Below, piece by piece: positions 17,209 to 26,529 of a stretch of DNA of 64,000 nt. How positions within the stretch are numbered: position 1 is the stretch's first letter; every line of letters begins with the position of its first letter. Made by a program: the position numbers and the translations under genes. Below the pieces are notes generated by a model. The model was not told the origin of the DNA, ran no database searches, and saw nothing but the letters and a program-made list of their open reading frames with translations. Source of the stretch: Pelagibius sp028280305 (GTDB taxonomy: Bacteria > Pseudomonadota > Alphaproteobacteria > Kiloniellales > Kiloniellaceae); assembly GCF_965233615.1 (NCBI RefSeq), contig NZ_OZ247495.1, one strand, 5' to 3'.

Positions 17209-18870
17209 ATGAACGTAAGCTTCAAAATCCAGCGCAGATCCCGCCGAGGGGGGCTGGGCGCAGTTTATGTGGCGTGCATGATGGCTGCGGCGCCGCTATT
17301 TCCTGCAGAGCAGGCTCTGGCGCAGTCGTCCAACATCAAGGCCTTGGCGGAAGCCGTCGGCGCGCCGTCATCGGATGCGCGAGGGCCGGCGGAAGGCGCC
17401 CCTCGATTCGAGGGCACTTTGAATGTCGCGACGGACCGCGAGCATCCCCATTTCGACCCGCATCTGACGACCACCAACCACGTAATCGAGATTTCCAATC
17501 ACGTCACCGAGGCGCTGTTCACGCTGGGTGCAAAGGGGACGCCGGAACCAAGTCTGGCTGAGTCCTACGAGGTGTCCGAGGACGGGAAAATCTATACCAT
17601 TAAGATCCGTTCCGGCGTCAAAATGCACAACGGCGATGTGCTCGCGTCGTCGGACGTGGTCGCCTCACTCAACCGGTATCTGACCTATGGAACCTATGGC
17701 CGGCGAGAGGTCGCCGCCAACGTGGCGTCCGTTGACGCCGTCGACGATCTTACCGTCAAGATCACCCTCAACGAGCGTTTTCCCTTCATTCTGTACCAGC
17801 TGAGCGCACCGATCGGCGGCGGGCCGTTCATCTACCCCAAGGAGCTGATCGAAGAAGTCGAAGGCAGCCCGATCACGCAGCCGATTGGCACCGGCCCCTA
17901 CCGCTTTGTTTCTTATCGAAAGAACGTGTCGGTCGTACTGGAGCGCTTCGAGGACTATGTTGGCCGGGAAGAAGCGCCTTCGGGCTTTGCGGGCGGCCGT
18001 GTTGCCTATTTTGACCGCATTGTCGAGCATTACGTTGCCGACGAGGCGGTCCGCGTCGCGGGGCTGCAAACCGGTGAATACCAGATCGCAGTCAATATCA
18101 CACCCGACCTGTATGAACTCTACAAGGACGACCCTGCGATCCGTCCGCGTGTCGTTCTTGCCACCTGGCCATGCTTCAACTTCAACAAGCAAAGCGGTCC
18201 GATGACCGATCAGCGCGTGCGCGAGGCCTTCCGGCTGGCTATCGATGTGTCGCAGATCGCACCGGCTTTGGGGCCGGACGAGTTCGTCTCCATGGATCCC
18301 GCGCTGGTGTTCCAGGGCAGCCCCTGGTTCTCGGAGGTGGGTGACGAGATCTATCGCAGCCAGGACATGGCCCGGGCGCAGGCCTTGCTGCAGGAATCGG
18401 ATTATGACGGCCTGCCGATCCGCATTCTTGTGAACCCCAGCCGTCCGCATATCTACACGCCGGCGGTAATCGCTCAGCCGATGCTCGAGGAAGCTGGCTT
18501 CTCGGTCGAACTGGTTCCGGTCGACTCAGCCACCTACAGCGAGTTCCGTTCGGATCCGAACCGGATGGATGTTTTCTCTTGCGCATACTCTCCGCGTCAG
18601 GACCCTACCCTTATGGTGGCACTCGGTGCCCGCCATCCCGGCTGGTGGGATACCGAGGAGAAGACCCGGCTGATCACGGAAATGCAAACGACAGACGATA
18701 TGGAGGTGCGCTATGCGGCATGGGAGGAACTGCAGCGCCACTTCTATGAGTATGTTCCCCTGATGAAGATCGCCAACTTGGCGCAGCTGCATCTGGAGTC
18801 CGCTGACTACAGTGGAGCTTGGTACGAGGTGGCACAGCGCTACTACCTGAATACCTGGTCCAACGAGTGA
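17209..18870 (+). CDS. Peptide ABC transporter substrate-binding protein (SBP_bac_5)
   Basis: A 553-residue periplasmic binding protein. The ATG at 17209 follows GGAGG. A twin-Arg-like N-terminal stretch 'RRSRRGGLG' and hydrophobic segment end near 'AEQALAQ', giving a signal peptide of about 45 residues. The binding-protein family signature is at 'LAESYEVSEDGKIYTIKIRSGVKMHNGDVLASSDV'. The C-terminal lobe includes 'LLQESDYDGLPIRILVNPSR' and 'WEELQRHFYEYVPLM'. It supplies the cognate solute to the DppBCDF-like importer encoded around it. Confidence 0.92.
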   Translation: MNVSFKIQRRSRRGGLGAVYVACMMAAAPLFPAEQALAQSSNIKALAEAVGAPSSDARGPAEGAPRFEGTLNVATDREHPHFDPHLTTTNHVIEISNHVTEALFTLGAKGTPEPSLAESYEVSEDGKIYTIKIRSGVKMHNGDVLASSDVVASLNRYLTYGTYGRREVAANVASVDAVDDLTVKITLNERFPFILYQLSAPIGGGPFIYPKELIEEVEGSPITQPIGTGPYRFVSYRKNVSVVLERFEDYVGREEAPSGFAGGRVAYFDRIVEHYVADEAVRVAGLQTGEYQIAVNITPDLYELYKDDPAIRPRVVLATWPCFNFNKQSGPMTDQRVREAFRLAIDVSQIAPALGPDEFVSMDPALVFQGSPWFSEVGDEIYRSQDMARAQALLQESDYDGLPIRILVNPSRPHIYTPAVIAQPMLEEAGFSVELVPVDSATYSEFRSDPNRMDVFSCAYSPRQDPTLMVALGARHPGWWDTEEKTRLITEMQTTDDMEVRYAAWEELQRHFYEYVPLMKIANLAQLHLESADYSGAWYEVAQRYYLNTWSNE

Positions 18871-18949
18871 AACCGGCGGCCGGTGCGCGGTTCTCCGCGG
18901 TATTGCGCACCGGCCGCAGCATGCCCCCGGACGTCAAAGGCGAGCCAAC

Positions 18950-19894
18950 GTGTCTAGCTACATATTGCGGCGACTGATCAATGCCTTTCCCACGTTTCTG
19001 ATCGTGGGGTTGGTTGCGTTCTCCCTGGTGCATCTGGCGCCTGGCGACCCGGCCAGCTATGTACTGGGGGAAGACGCACCGGAAGAGGCTCTCAATGCAA
19101 TGCGGGAGCAAATGGGGCTGACCGAGCCGCTACCGGTACAGTTCCTTACCTGGCTTGCCAACGCTGTCACCGGCGACTTCGGCAAGTCACTGATAACCGG
19201 CGTTCCGGTCCATCAGCTCATTTTCGACAGCCTCGAGCCCACGGTCATGCTGGTCACCTTCAGCATGCTGGTAGCGGTCGGAATTGGGATGCCGCTTGGT
19301 GTGTTGAGCGCAAAATACAGAAACTCTCCGCTCGACAAAGGTCTTCTGGTCTTCAGTCTACTTGGGGTATCGATGCCGAACTTCTGGCTCGGTCTGAATC
19401 TGATACTTCTGCTGGCGGTCTATCTTGAGCTGCTTCCGGTCGCCGGCTATGCGGAATTGAGCAATGGCCTCGATGTGACTCTGACCTACTTGTTGATGCC
19501 CGCGATCACACTAGGACTGAGTCAGTCGGCAATCATCCTTCGAATTACACGAACCTCCATGTTGGAGGTTCTGGGTGAAGACTACATCAGAACATCACGC
19601 GCGAAAGGCCTTGCCGAACGTGTGGTTCTGCTAAAGCACGCATTGTTCAATGCGATGATCCCGGTCCTGACAATCACGGGGACCATTTTCGCTGTTCTTC
19701 TAGGGGGCGCGATCGTCGTCGAAGTAGTGTTCAACATACCTGGCCTCGGACGGCTTACGATTAGTGCGGTACAAAATCGTGACTATCCCATGATACAGGG
19801 AGTCTTGGTGTTCATTACTCTCATGAACATCGTCGTTCATTTGGGGATTGACGTGTTGTACTCTATAATCGATCCTCGCATCCATTTCCGCTGA
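18950..19894 (+). CDS. Peptide ABC transporter permease (DppB/OppB-like)
   Basis: A 314-residue inner-membrane protein. It starts at a GTG ('MSSYILRRLINAFPTFLIVGLVAFSLVHLAPGDPA', the classical DppB N-terminus with one membrane segment). The EAA loop is 'RTSRAKGLAERVVLLKHALFNAMIPVLTITG', and the C-terminus ends 'YSIIDPRIHFR'. It closes the operon; the 3' end of the gene is slightly richer in AT. No strong terminator follows. Confidence 0.92.
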   Translation: MSSYILRRLINAFPTFLIVGLVAFSLVHLAPGDPASYVLGEDAPEEALNAMREQMGLTEPLPVQFLTWLANAVTGDFGKSLITGVPVHQLIFDSLEPTVMLVTFSMLVAVGIGMPLGVLSAKYRNSPLDKGLLVFSLLGVSMPNFWLGLNLILLLAVYLELLPVAGYAELSNGLDVTLTYLLMPAITLGLSQSAIILRITRTSMLEVLGEDYIRTSRAKGLAERVVLLKHALFNAMIPVLTITGTIFAVLLGGAIVVEVVFNIPGLGRLTISAVQNRDYPMIQGVLVFITLMNIVVHLGIDVLYSIIDPRIHFR

Positions 19895-20194
19895 AAGCGG
19901 TGACTCGTCCTATAGGGCGTTGGCAACGCGAATGGTGGGTATCAAATAAGCCCGTACCAAGTTTGATGGAGCGTTGTGGGTCCGTTGGTGAAGACGCCCG
20001 GTGCGCGTGCCGAATGTCTTCATTCTTAGTGGAAAACGTCGCCTTCTGGCAGATTTTGTTGATTTAGTCTGCTCGTGGCGGGGTTTCGGTGTCCGCTTTT
20101 GACAGTAGCCGACATCGGGTGCCGGCCTTCTGGCCGATTTTCTTGGGACGGGGGCGTTCCGGTCCTTTGCTGGTGGATCAGATCCTCACGTCAT
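19895..20194. other. Intergenic region leading into the first IS1182-family copy
   Basis: No gene recognised. A sequence at 20049-20070 (GCAGATTTTGTTGATTTAGTCT) is a diverged version of the IS1182 terminal repeat seen at 23360 and may mark the left end of the first copy. Confidence 0.4.
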
Positions 20195-21630
20195 TCATGC
20201 CAGCTTAGCGAATGGCGGCGGCTCCGGTCTGAGCTTGGCGAGCTTTCTCAGGTTCTGGGCGGTGGCGGCGAGCAGGAACTCGTCGTGCGCGCCACAAGGT
20301 CCGCGCAGCCACAGCCGGCCCAGCTTGAGGATGCGCTTGAGATGGGCGAACAGCATCTCGACCCGCTTGCGCTCTCGGCGCGACTGGTCGAAGGCGGGTG
20401 TGTCATAGAGCCCCTTGGCGACGTCGCGGGCATCCTCTGGATATCGCGCGGGATCTTGCGATGCCGGCTCTTGGGACAGCATCGGTCTTTGAGCGGACAG
20501 GGATCGCAGTCGTATTTGCTGGCGCGATACATGAGCTGGTTGTCGTTCACGATCGTGCCCTTGCTGGTCAGCATCTTGCCGGTCGGGCAGAAATAGACAT
20601 CACCCTGGTGATCGTAGGTGAAGTCCTCGCGTGAGAAGCTTCCGTCGCGGCGTTTGGACTTGTCGAACACCGGCACGTGCGGCTCGATGCCGCGCTCATG
20701 CACCAGCCAGCCGAGCATCTCGGCGGAGCCATAGCCCGTATTGCCGGCGAGCCTTTGCGGGTAGAGATCGAAACGCGCTTCGGTCCGCTCCATCATGGTC
20801 TTGGCTGCCTTGACCTCGGCCTGACGAACCGCAGTCGAGGCCTCCACATCGACGATGACACCGTGATCGAGATCGATCAGGTAGTTGCTGCAGTAGGCAA
20901 AGAAGGCTTGGCCGTCGTGTGCGCCGGTCCAGCGCGCGGCTGGATCGGCCGGCGAGAGGAACTTTGGCGTCACTTTGGTCGCGGCCCCGAACGCCGCGTC
21001 GTCCAGCACGGCCAGATATTCATCGATTGCCCGGCTCGATTTCTTCGGCGGCAGGCCCTTGGCGCCTTCGATGCCCTCCTGGCGACTGGCATCGGCCTTG
21101 ATCAGACTGGCATCGACCGCGAAACCCTCGCCGCCCACCAGCCCCTCGTCGAGGCAGCGCTGCACCACCGTCTCAAAGACGTGACGCAGGAGGTCGCTGT
21201 CGCGGAACCGGCCATGACGGTTCTTTGAGAAGGTCGAATGATCGGGTACCTCGCCCTCAAGACCGAGCCGACAGAACCACCGGTAAGCCAGGTTCAGATG
21301 AACCTCCTCGCACAGCCGGCGTTCCGAGCGGATGCCCTGGCAATAGCCAACGATCAGCATTCGGATCAGCAGCTCGGGATCGACCGACGGTCGACCGGTC
21401 GGGCTGTAGAAGGGGGCCAGATGCTGCCGCACCATGCTGAGATCCACGAAGCGGTCGATCGATCGCAACATGTGGTCCGCCGGCACATGATCCTCGAGCG
21501 AGAACTCGTAGAACAATGCACCCTGGTCAATTTGCCGCGAACCCATCATCGCATTCACTCCAGCTTCGAATGCTGCAATGAATCAACGATACCGGCCCGC
21601 CGCAACATCAGACTTTTTCAACAGAATCGG
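20049..21630 (-). mobile_element. IS1182-family element, copy 1 (chimeric)
   Basis: The right end TTTTTCAACAGAATCGG (21614-21630) matches copy 2. From 20509 rightward it is almost identical to copy 2, but left of 20509 it diverges abruptly and the left terminal repeat (about 20049-20070) is only partly similar. The element therefore looks like a recombinant of two related IS1182 members. Confidence 0.75.
20195..21558 (-). pseudogene. IS1182-family transposase, copy 1, C-terminal frameshift
   Basis: The N-terminal 340 or so residues match copy 2 ('MNAMMGSRQIDQGALFYEFSLEDHVPADH', 'PDHSTFSKNRHGRF', 'GFAVDASLIKADASRQEG'). At about 20450 the frame shifts: the correct C-terminal sequence ('RDVAKGLYDTPAFDQSRRERKRVEMLFAHLKRILKLGRLWLRGPCGAHDEFLLAATAQNL') continues in another phase to 20195. 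The C-terminal part is a diverged paralogue of copy 2 rather than a simple mutant of it. Confidence 0.85.
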
Positions 21631-21824
21631 TCGGCATGCGTCGATTGTCCTGTCGTGGAAGGGCTCAACCAATAACCAGATCTGGCTTGCAACAACCCTG
21701 TACCGCGTGTCTCAGCTTCCCAATGCCGATTCCAGGAACGGATGTATTTCCTGATATTGCATCGGGATCGGAATCTGATGGGGCACTCCAGGGAAAATCC
21801 GTTCGCGAACAAGCACATTGTTTG
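20509..21824. repeat. 1316-bp direct repeat, copy 1
   Basis: Nearly identical to 23745-25060 (constant offset of 3236). One difference was noticed (A at 21486, G at 24722). The repeat contains the 5' part of the IS1182 transposase, the IS right end, and about 190 bases of non-IS sequence from the end of the neighbouring hydrolase gene. Confidence 0.9.
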
Positions 21825-22548
21825 CTCTTAGTTTTGCAGCAAGCCGTCGCGCCTGATTGACGGTAACATCCGAGTCTTGACCGCCGTGGAGAATGAGGGT
21901 TGCGGCCTTGATTTTCCCCGCATGGCGCAAGGCGGATCGCTCTGCAAAAGCCTGCTCTGTCGTCCCTGCCTCCGTTTCTATGTTCTGATCCAGGCGCGGC
22001 CGGCCGGTTGGGTAGCGCTCGCCGAGATCGTAGACGCCGGCAACCAGAATCAACGCCCGAAGGCGCGCATCCCGTGTCGCGACCATTGCCGAGGTGGCCG
22101 CGCCACGGCTGACCCCATAAAGGGCAATACGGTTGCGATCAACCGATGGCAGATCCCACAGATAGGTAATGGCTCTTCCCACGGCGGCTTGCGTTCGCGG
22201 CCCGACAAAATCAGGGGGTCCGGAAGACCCGCCATAACCCGGCATGGATACGGCCGCCGCAACATAGCCACGCTCGGCCATATCTGCGAGGCGTCCCTCA
22301 TCGATGGTTGCAAGCCGAGGCCTGTCTTCGAGACTCGCGAAGACACGGGCACCGGGGCGGCCCCCAATTTGATGGCCGTGGACGAACAGGATCGCTGGCC
22401 AGGGTCCGTCACCCTTTGGCGTGGCGATGAACAACTCCACCTGGGCCTGCTCATCGCCTGTGCTTTGAAGAACAAGGCGTTCTTGACCGACGGCAGGGTA
22501 TGAAAAAAGACCAGCGACGGAAACGACCGTAGCCAGAAAGCGTCTCAT
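21712..22548 (-). CDS. Secreted alpha/beta hydrolase (dienelactone-hydrolase-like)
   Basis: About 278 residues from the ATG at 22548, which has GAGGA eight bases upstream; a further ATG lies nine bases upstream. The signal peptide is 'MRRFLATVVSVAGLFSYPAVG'. The alpha/beta fold shows the strand 'PWPAILFVHGHQIGG', the nucleophile elbow 'LYGVSRGAATS' (Gly-Val-Ser-Arg-Gly), 'ATLILHGGQDSDV' near the acidic residue, and a histidine in 'FPGVPHQIPI'. The last 38 residues lie inside the 1.3-kb direct repeat and are duplicated at 24948. Substrate unknown. Confidence 0.85.
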   Translation of the reverse strand: MRRFLATVVSVAGLFSYPAVGQERLVLQSTGDEQAQVELFIATPKGDGPWPAILFVHGHQIGGRPGARVFASLEDRPRLATIDEGRLADMAERGYVAAAVSMPGYGGSSGPPDFVGPRTQAAVGRAITYLWDLPSVDRNRIALYGVSRGAATSAMVATRDARLRALILVAGVYDLGERYPTGRPRLDQNIETEAGTTEQAFAERSALRHAGKIKAATLILHGGQDSDVTVNQARRLAAKLRANNVLVRERIFPGVPHQIPIPMQYQEIHPFLESALGS

Positions 22549-22800
22549 ATGCTGCATCCTCAATACTGGAAAACCAGAACAATTCACGCTCTATCGACCG
22601 GCATTGAAAAGTTGACGCAAGCCACAGCCTCAGTGCCACTATCGCAGAGGTGACGACCTGTGGGAATGCGCAGCAGTGGTGCTGAACGCCGCACTCAAGT
22701 CGGTGACAGTGGATCGGCCCAACCCGACGACCGCGGCGAGGCCTTCTTTGGGACAAGTGAAGCGGAATATGCCCTGCCTGGCCGAAGTCGGAGATACCCG

Positions 22801-22821
22801 AGACTTTTTCAACAGAATCGG
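22801..22821. repeat. Solitary IS1182-type terminal repeat
   Basis: AGACTTTTTCAACAGAATCGG here equals the right ends at 21610-21630 and 24846-24866, but no IS body adjoins it on the left. It may be the footprint of a deleted or recombined copy. Confidence 0.7.
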
Positions 22822-22838
22822 CCGCAAGTCGTCACCGT

Positions 22839-23198
22839 TTATTCGAGCGCTGAACGCGTTCCCTGATGGAACGCCATCTTCCAATGCTTCCCATTGGACC
22901 GCCAAATTGAGCTTCGAAGGGTAGCCGTCTCGCGAATCCGGTAGGTGACAAGCATGATCGAAGGTGAGAGTTCCCGAGCATTGAACTCCGTGATCGTACG
23001 TGGGCCGTCAAATCCCGGAGCCTGCTGCAGCGCCTCGATCATTGTCGGCTTGTCGTATATACGGCCGGAACTTCCGAACTCAATGAAGTCATCCGCCAAA
23101 AGGCTGTCAACCTCGCGTGGTGAGCGTCGAACAAGAGGGTCCATCAGGCGGACTTCCAAGGCGCGCAGCTCTTCGGCGATTTTCGTTTCCGCGATCAT
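22839..23198 (-). CDS. SnoaL/DUF4440-like NTF2-fold protein
   Basis: A 119-residue protein with the typical cone-fold order: helix 'KIAEELRALEVRLMDPLVRRSPREVDSLLADDFIEFGSSGRIYDKPTMIEAL', then strands 'ITEFNARELSPSIMLVTYRI' and 'LRSSIWRSNGKHWKMAFHQGT'. DUF4440 proteins are small ligand-binding or enzymatic domains without a common reaction, so no function is assigned. Its 3' end is only 17 bases from the solitary IS end at 22801. Together with the copy-2 IS end at 23360 the gene is bracketed by IS1182 termini. Confidence 0.75.
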   Translation of the reverse strand: MIAETKIAEELRALEVRLMDPLVRRSPREVDSLLADDFIEFGSSGRIYDKPTMIEALQQAPGFDGPRTITEFNARELSPSIMLVTYRIRETATLRSSIWRSNGKHWKMAFHQGTRSALE

Positions 23199-23359
23199 TT
23201 TGCTAGACTAACACATATTAATCTGGCCATGGGCGCATTACCAACGCCAAGTTGATCTTCATATGATGTGCTATCATGGAAGTGAGTAAGCCAATTGAAG
23301 CGACTGCAGTTGGCCGCGTATGGCCCTTTGGTATCGCCACACTGAGTGATCGCCTATGG

Positions 23360-24866
23360 CCGATTCTGTTGAAAAACTGGTGGGCGTGCCTGTCGAGCTG
23401 AGACCGTTTGATCTTTCTGCCGGGTTTGCCTGTTAAGCGGCTGGGTCTGGCTGCGGCATTTGGATCAGCTTTGCTAGCTTCCTGAGGTTCTGAGCGGTGG
23501 CTGCGAGGAGGAATTCATCGTGAGCCCCACAGGGGCCCCGTAATCGCAGGCGGCCGAGACCCAAGATGCGCTTGAGGTGGGCAAACAACATCTCGACTTT
23601 CTTGCGCTGCCGCCGCGAGGTTCGATAGGCGTCGGTTAAGGCGATGTCTCGGGCCATGTCGCGAGCGCCTTCGTGGATGGAGCGTGGCACTTTTCGTGCC
23701 GGTTCCTTAGGGCAGCAGCGCGGCTTGAGGCTGCAGACCTCGCAGTCGTATTTGCTGGCGCGATACATGAGCTGGTTGTCGTTCACGATCGTGCCCTTGC
23801 TGGTCAGCATCTTGCCGGTCGGGCAGAAATAGACATCACCCTGGTGATCGTAGGTGAAGTCCTCGCGTGAGAAGCTTCCGTCGCGGCGTTTGGACTTGTC
23901 GAACACCGGCACGTGCGGCTCGATGCCGCGCTCATGCACCAGCCAGCCGAGCATCTCGGCGGAGCCATAGCCCGTATTGCCGGCGAGCCTTTGCGGGTAG
24001 AGATCGAAACGCGCTTCGGTCCGCTCCATCATGGTCTTGGCTGCCTTGACCTCGGCCTGACGAACCGCAGTCGAGGCCTCCACATCGACGATGACACCGT
24101 GATCGAGATCGATCAGGTAGTTGCTGCAGTAGGCAAAGAAGGCTTGGCCGTCGTGTGCGCCGGTCCAGCGCGCGGCTGGATCGGCCGGCGAGAGGAACTT
24201 TGGCGTCACTTTGGTCGCGGCCCCGAACGCCGCGTCGTCCAGCACGGCCAGATATTCATCGATTGCCCGGCTCGATTTCTTCGGCGGCAGGCCCTTGGCG
24301 CCTTCGATGCCCTCCTGGCGACTGGCATCGGCCTTGATCAGACTGGCATCGACCGCGAAACCCTCGCCGCCCACCAGCCCCTCGTCGAGGCAGCGCTGCA
24401 CCACCGTCTCAAAGACGTGACGCAGGAGGTCGCTGTCGCGGAACCGGCCATGACGGTTCTTTGAGAAGGTCGAATGATCGGGTACCTCGCCCTCAAGACC
24501 GAGCCGACAGAACCACCGGTAAGCCAGGTTCAGATGAACCTCCTCGCACAGCCGGCGTTCCGAGCGGATGCCCTGGCAATAGCCAACGATCAGCATTCGG
24601 ATCAGCAGCTCGGGATCGACCGACGGTCGACCGGTCGGGCTGTAGAAGGGGGCCAGATGCTGCCGCACCATGCTGAGATCCACGAAGCGGTCGATCGATC
24701 GCAACATGTGGTCCGCCGGCACGTGATCCTCGAGCGAGAACTCGTAGAACAATGCACCCTGGTCAATTTGCCGCGAACCCATCATCGCATTCACTCCAGC
24801 TTCGAATGCTGCAATGAATCAACGATACCGGCCCGCCGCAACATCAGACTTTTTCAACAGAATCGG
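23360..24866 (-). mobile_element. IS1182-family element, copy 2 (apparently intact)
   Basis: Terminal inverted repeats CCGATTCTGTTGAAAAA (23360-23376) and TTTTTCAACAGAATCGG (24850-24866) are perfect over 17 bases. One uninterrupted transposase gene fills the element. Confidence 0.88.
23433..24794 (-). CDS. IS1182-family transposase, copy 2, full length
   Basis: A 453-residue DDE transposase. The N-terminal domain begins 'MNAMMGSRQIDQGALFYEFSLEDHVPADHMLRSIDRFVDL' and includes 'GRPSVDPELLIRMLIVGYCQGIRSERRLCEE'. The catalytic core has 'FAVDASLIKADA' and later 'GNTGYGSAEMLGWL'. The C-terminal Cys-rich segment 'CDPC/CEVC ... KPRCCPKEP' and the final 'KVEMLFAHLKRILGLGRLRLRGPCGAHDEFLLAATAQNLRKLAKL' are typical of the family. 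Likely functional; the probable donor for the repeat shared with copy 1. Confidence 0.92.
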   Translation of the reverse strand: MNAMMGSRQIDQGALFYEFSLEDHVPADHMLRSIDRFVDLSMVRQHLAPFYSPTGRPSVDPELLIRMLIVGYCQGIRSERRLCEEVHLNLAYRWFCRLGLEGEVPDHSTFSKNRHGRFRDSDLLRHVFETVVQRCLDEGLVGGEGFAVDASLIKADASRQEGIEGAKGLPPKKSSRAIDEYLAVLDDAAFGAATKVTPKFLSPADPAARWTGAHDGQAFFAYCSNYLIDLDHGVIVDVEASTAVRQAEVKAAKTMMERTEARFDLYPQRLAGNTGYGSAEMLGWLVHERGIEPHVPVFDKSKRRDGSFSREDFTYDHQGDVYFCPTGKMLTSKGTIVNDNQLMYRASKYDCEVCSLKPRCCPKEPARKVPRSIHEGARDMARDIALTDAYRTSRRQRKKVEMLFAHLKRILGLGRLRLRGPCGAHDEFLLAATAQNLRKLAKLIQMPQPDPAA

Positions 24867-25060
24867 TCGGCATGCGTCGATTGTCCTGTCGTGGAAGGGC
24901 TCAACCAATAACCAGATCTGGCTTGCAACAACCCTGTACCGCGTGTCTCAGCTTCCCAATGCCGATTCCAGGAACGGATGTATTTCCTGATATTGCATCG
25001 GGATCGGAATCTGATGGGGCACTCCAGGGAAAATCCGTTCGCGAACAAGCACATTGTTTG
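23745..25060. repeat. 1316-bp direct repeat, copy 2
   Basis: Partner of 20509-21824. Identity stops exactly at ACATTGTTTG (25051-25060), after which the hydrolase sequence is not continued. Confidence 0.9.
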
Positions 25061-25061
25061 A
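24948..25061 (-). pseudogene. C-terminal fragment of the alpha/beta hydrolase gene
   Basis: Encodes the last 38 residues of the hydrolase at 21712-22548 ('NVLVRERIFPGVPHQIPIPMQYQEIHPFLESALGS') as part of the 1.3-kb direct repeat. The rest of the gene is absent, so this is a duplicated tail. Confidence 0.85.
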
Positions 25062-25427
25062 TATTGTAAGGTCTTGCGCGGCCGTACGTGAGTTGCCGTC
25101 GTCGTACGCAGTTGTTGAGCCCCTGATACTCTGGCTGGAGTTGTGTCGTTGGTTGCGAGGGGCACCGGTGGAAGAACCGCAAAACCGGGGCCCCGATTTG
25201 AACCTACCAACGCATCGCAGGTTGTAGATAGCCCCACCTGGGTTTGGATTAATCATTGGTATGTATAAGACTTTAGAGATCTATAGACTTTCGCCGTAGA
25301 CCACGATGATCACGATGTTAAGTACAGTATCGTGGATTCTGATGCCATTTTTGCGGGGTGGTTGCGGACCTCCCACCAATAATCAAGAGCCCAAACGGGT
25401 CGGTAGCCCCGTTTTGATGTGAGCTGG
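25061..25427. other. Region between the IS1182 repeat and the IS110 remnant
   Basis: No recognised gene. The right part (from about 25340) is probably the non-coding 3' end of the IS110 element. A short frame at 25076-25256 on the minus strand has no family resemblance. Confidence 0.35.
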
Positions 25428-26286
25428 TCAAGCGGCGGCGGCGGACATGGCCGCATAGTCGGGGTCGAAGCGTGTCCGGCGTTGAAGCAGCGTGCAGGCG
25501 ACGGCGAGCAACCGGTCGCCGATGGTGCGCAAGGCCCGGCCATGGCTGTGACCGCGCCGGCGCAATTCACCATAGCGACGGCGGCTGACGACATCGCGTT
25601 GGCTGGCGACACGCGCCCAGTGATAGAGGGCATTGGCCAAGCGTCGATTGCAAGCATAACGCCGGGCCACAAGGCAGCGCTTGCCGCTGCGCAGGGTCAC
25701 CGGCGCCACACCTGCCAAGGTCCGCAAGGCGTGATAGTCTCGCCGGCATAGGGGCTGCCAAGCCTCGGCGAGCAGCGTGGCGATGACGATCCTTCCGGTT
25801 CCCGGCATCGAGCGTAGGATGGTCACGTCGCGCTGCCCGGCCCCCTGCCCCGGCTCGCTCTCCTCAGCAGCGAGTCTATCGCAGAGCGTCTCCAGGTGCC
25901 GATGGGCAGATTTGACCTGCCGCTTGACCAGTTTGAGGCGCTCGGCCAGGACATGCGCGTCCCGGCGGTCGTCCTTGGCGCCGGCAACGCTGAAGCGGTC
26001 GCGAAAGCGGTCAAGCTGCTTAGGATTGATCGCGTAGACCTGAAACCCACGCTCCAAGAGCGCTTCCACCACCGGGCCATGCGGCACCTCGATGGCAACC
26101 GCGATCGAACCCGGCGCGGCGGCGGTCCTGGCCGTCAGCCAGTCGCAGGCCTCCGCAAGTCCGGCGCCACCGTGGCTTACCGAGCGCTCACCTACCGACT
26201 GCCCGCCCTGCATCGAGAAGACAGACCTGATGGCTCTCCGACGCCCAGTCGATACCCACAAACCATCCAACCTCATCACCTGCCAT
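25428..26286 (-). pseudogene. IS110-family transposase with frameshift and internal deletion
   Basis: The N-terminus 'MAGDEVGWFVGIDWASESHQVCLLDAGRAVG' (start 26286) carries the first catalytic Asp of the DEDD domain; the frame then shifts near 26200 into 'ERSVSHGGAGLAEACDWL'. 'AIEVPHGPVVEALLERGFQVYAINPKQLDRFRDRFSVAGAKDDRRDAHVLAERLKL' completes the DEDD core. It joins directly to 'VKRQVKSAHRHLETLCDRLA', which in typical family members lies about 100 residues further on, so the middle region appears deleted. The Transposase_20 domain ('LRSMPGTGRIVIATLLAEA', 'LAGVAPVTLRSGKR') follows. Not functional. Confidence 0.82.
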
Positions 26287-26529
26287 GGCCGAGACCTCCC
26301 TTGTTGTCCGGACCACCGCGACGCCGATCAATCCCTGTACTGGCGCTCCAAGGCGCAACCTCCCACCGGACATCCGTCGCGGCCGTCCCGCCGGGGCACC
26401 AGTCCGCAACAGGTGCTCGCAGGCACTGGGGGCCTTGGGTTGCTCCCGGCAGGCCGGCCCGGTCCAGCTAGTCTACATCCAAGACCAGCTCACCAACTTC
26501 CAAATGGTACGAGGGCCCGCAACCAACGA
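26230..26529. repeat. 300-bp repeat shared with 57914-58213
   Basis: Same orientation, offset of 31684, one mismatch noticed (C at 26245, T at 57929). It is the transposase-start end of the IS110 element. Confidence 0.9.

Larger units (their letters stand above)
25360..26529 (-). mobile_element. IS110-family element, internally deleted
   Basis: The end at 26529 is defined by where similarity to 57914-58213 stops on both copies. The other end is approximate. It carries one decayed transposase on the minus strand. Confidence 0.7.

Noticed and set aside
20677..21228. 183-residue plus-strand frame present twice (also 23913-24464)
   Set aside because: It is antisense to the IS1182 transposase and is duplicated only because the IS is; no family resemblance.
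22639..22905. 88-residue minus-strand frame across the solitary IS end
   Set aside because: It runs through the IS terminal repeat and the end of the SnoaL-like gene in another phase; no domain seen.
25140..25230. Possible tRNA remnant or attachment site (GGTTCAAATCGG on the minus strand)
   Set aside because: The flanking bases do not form a T-stem or acceptor stem, and no matching partial tRNA copy was found in the window.
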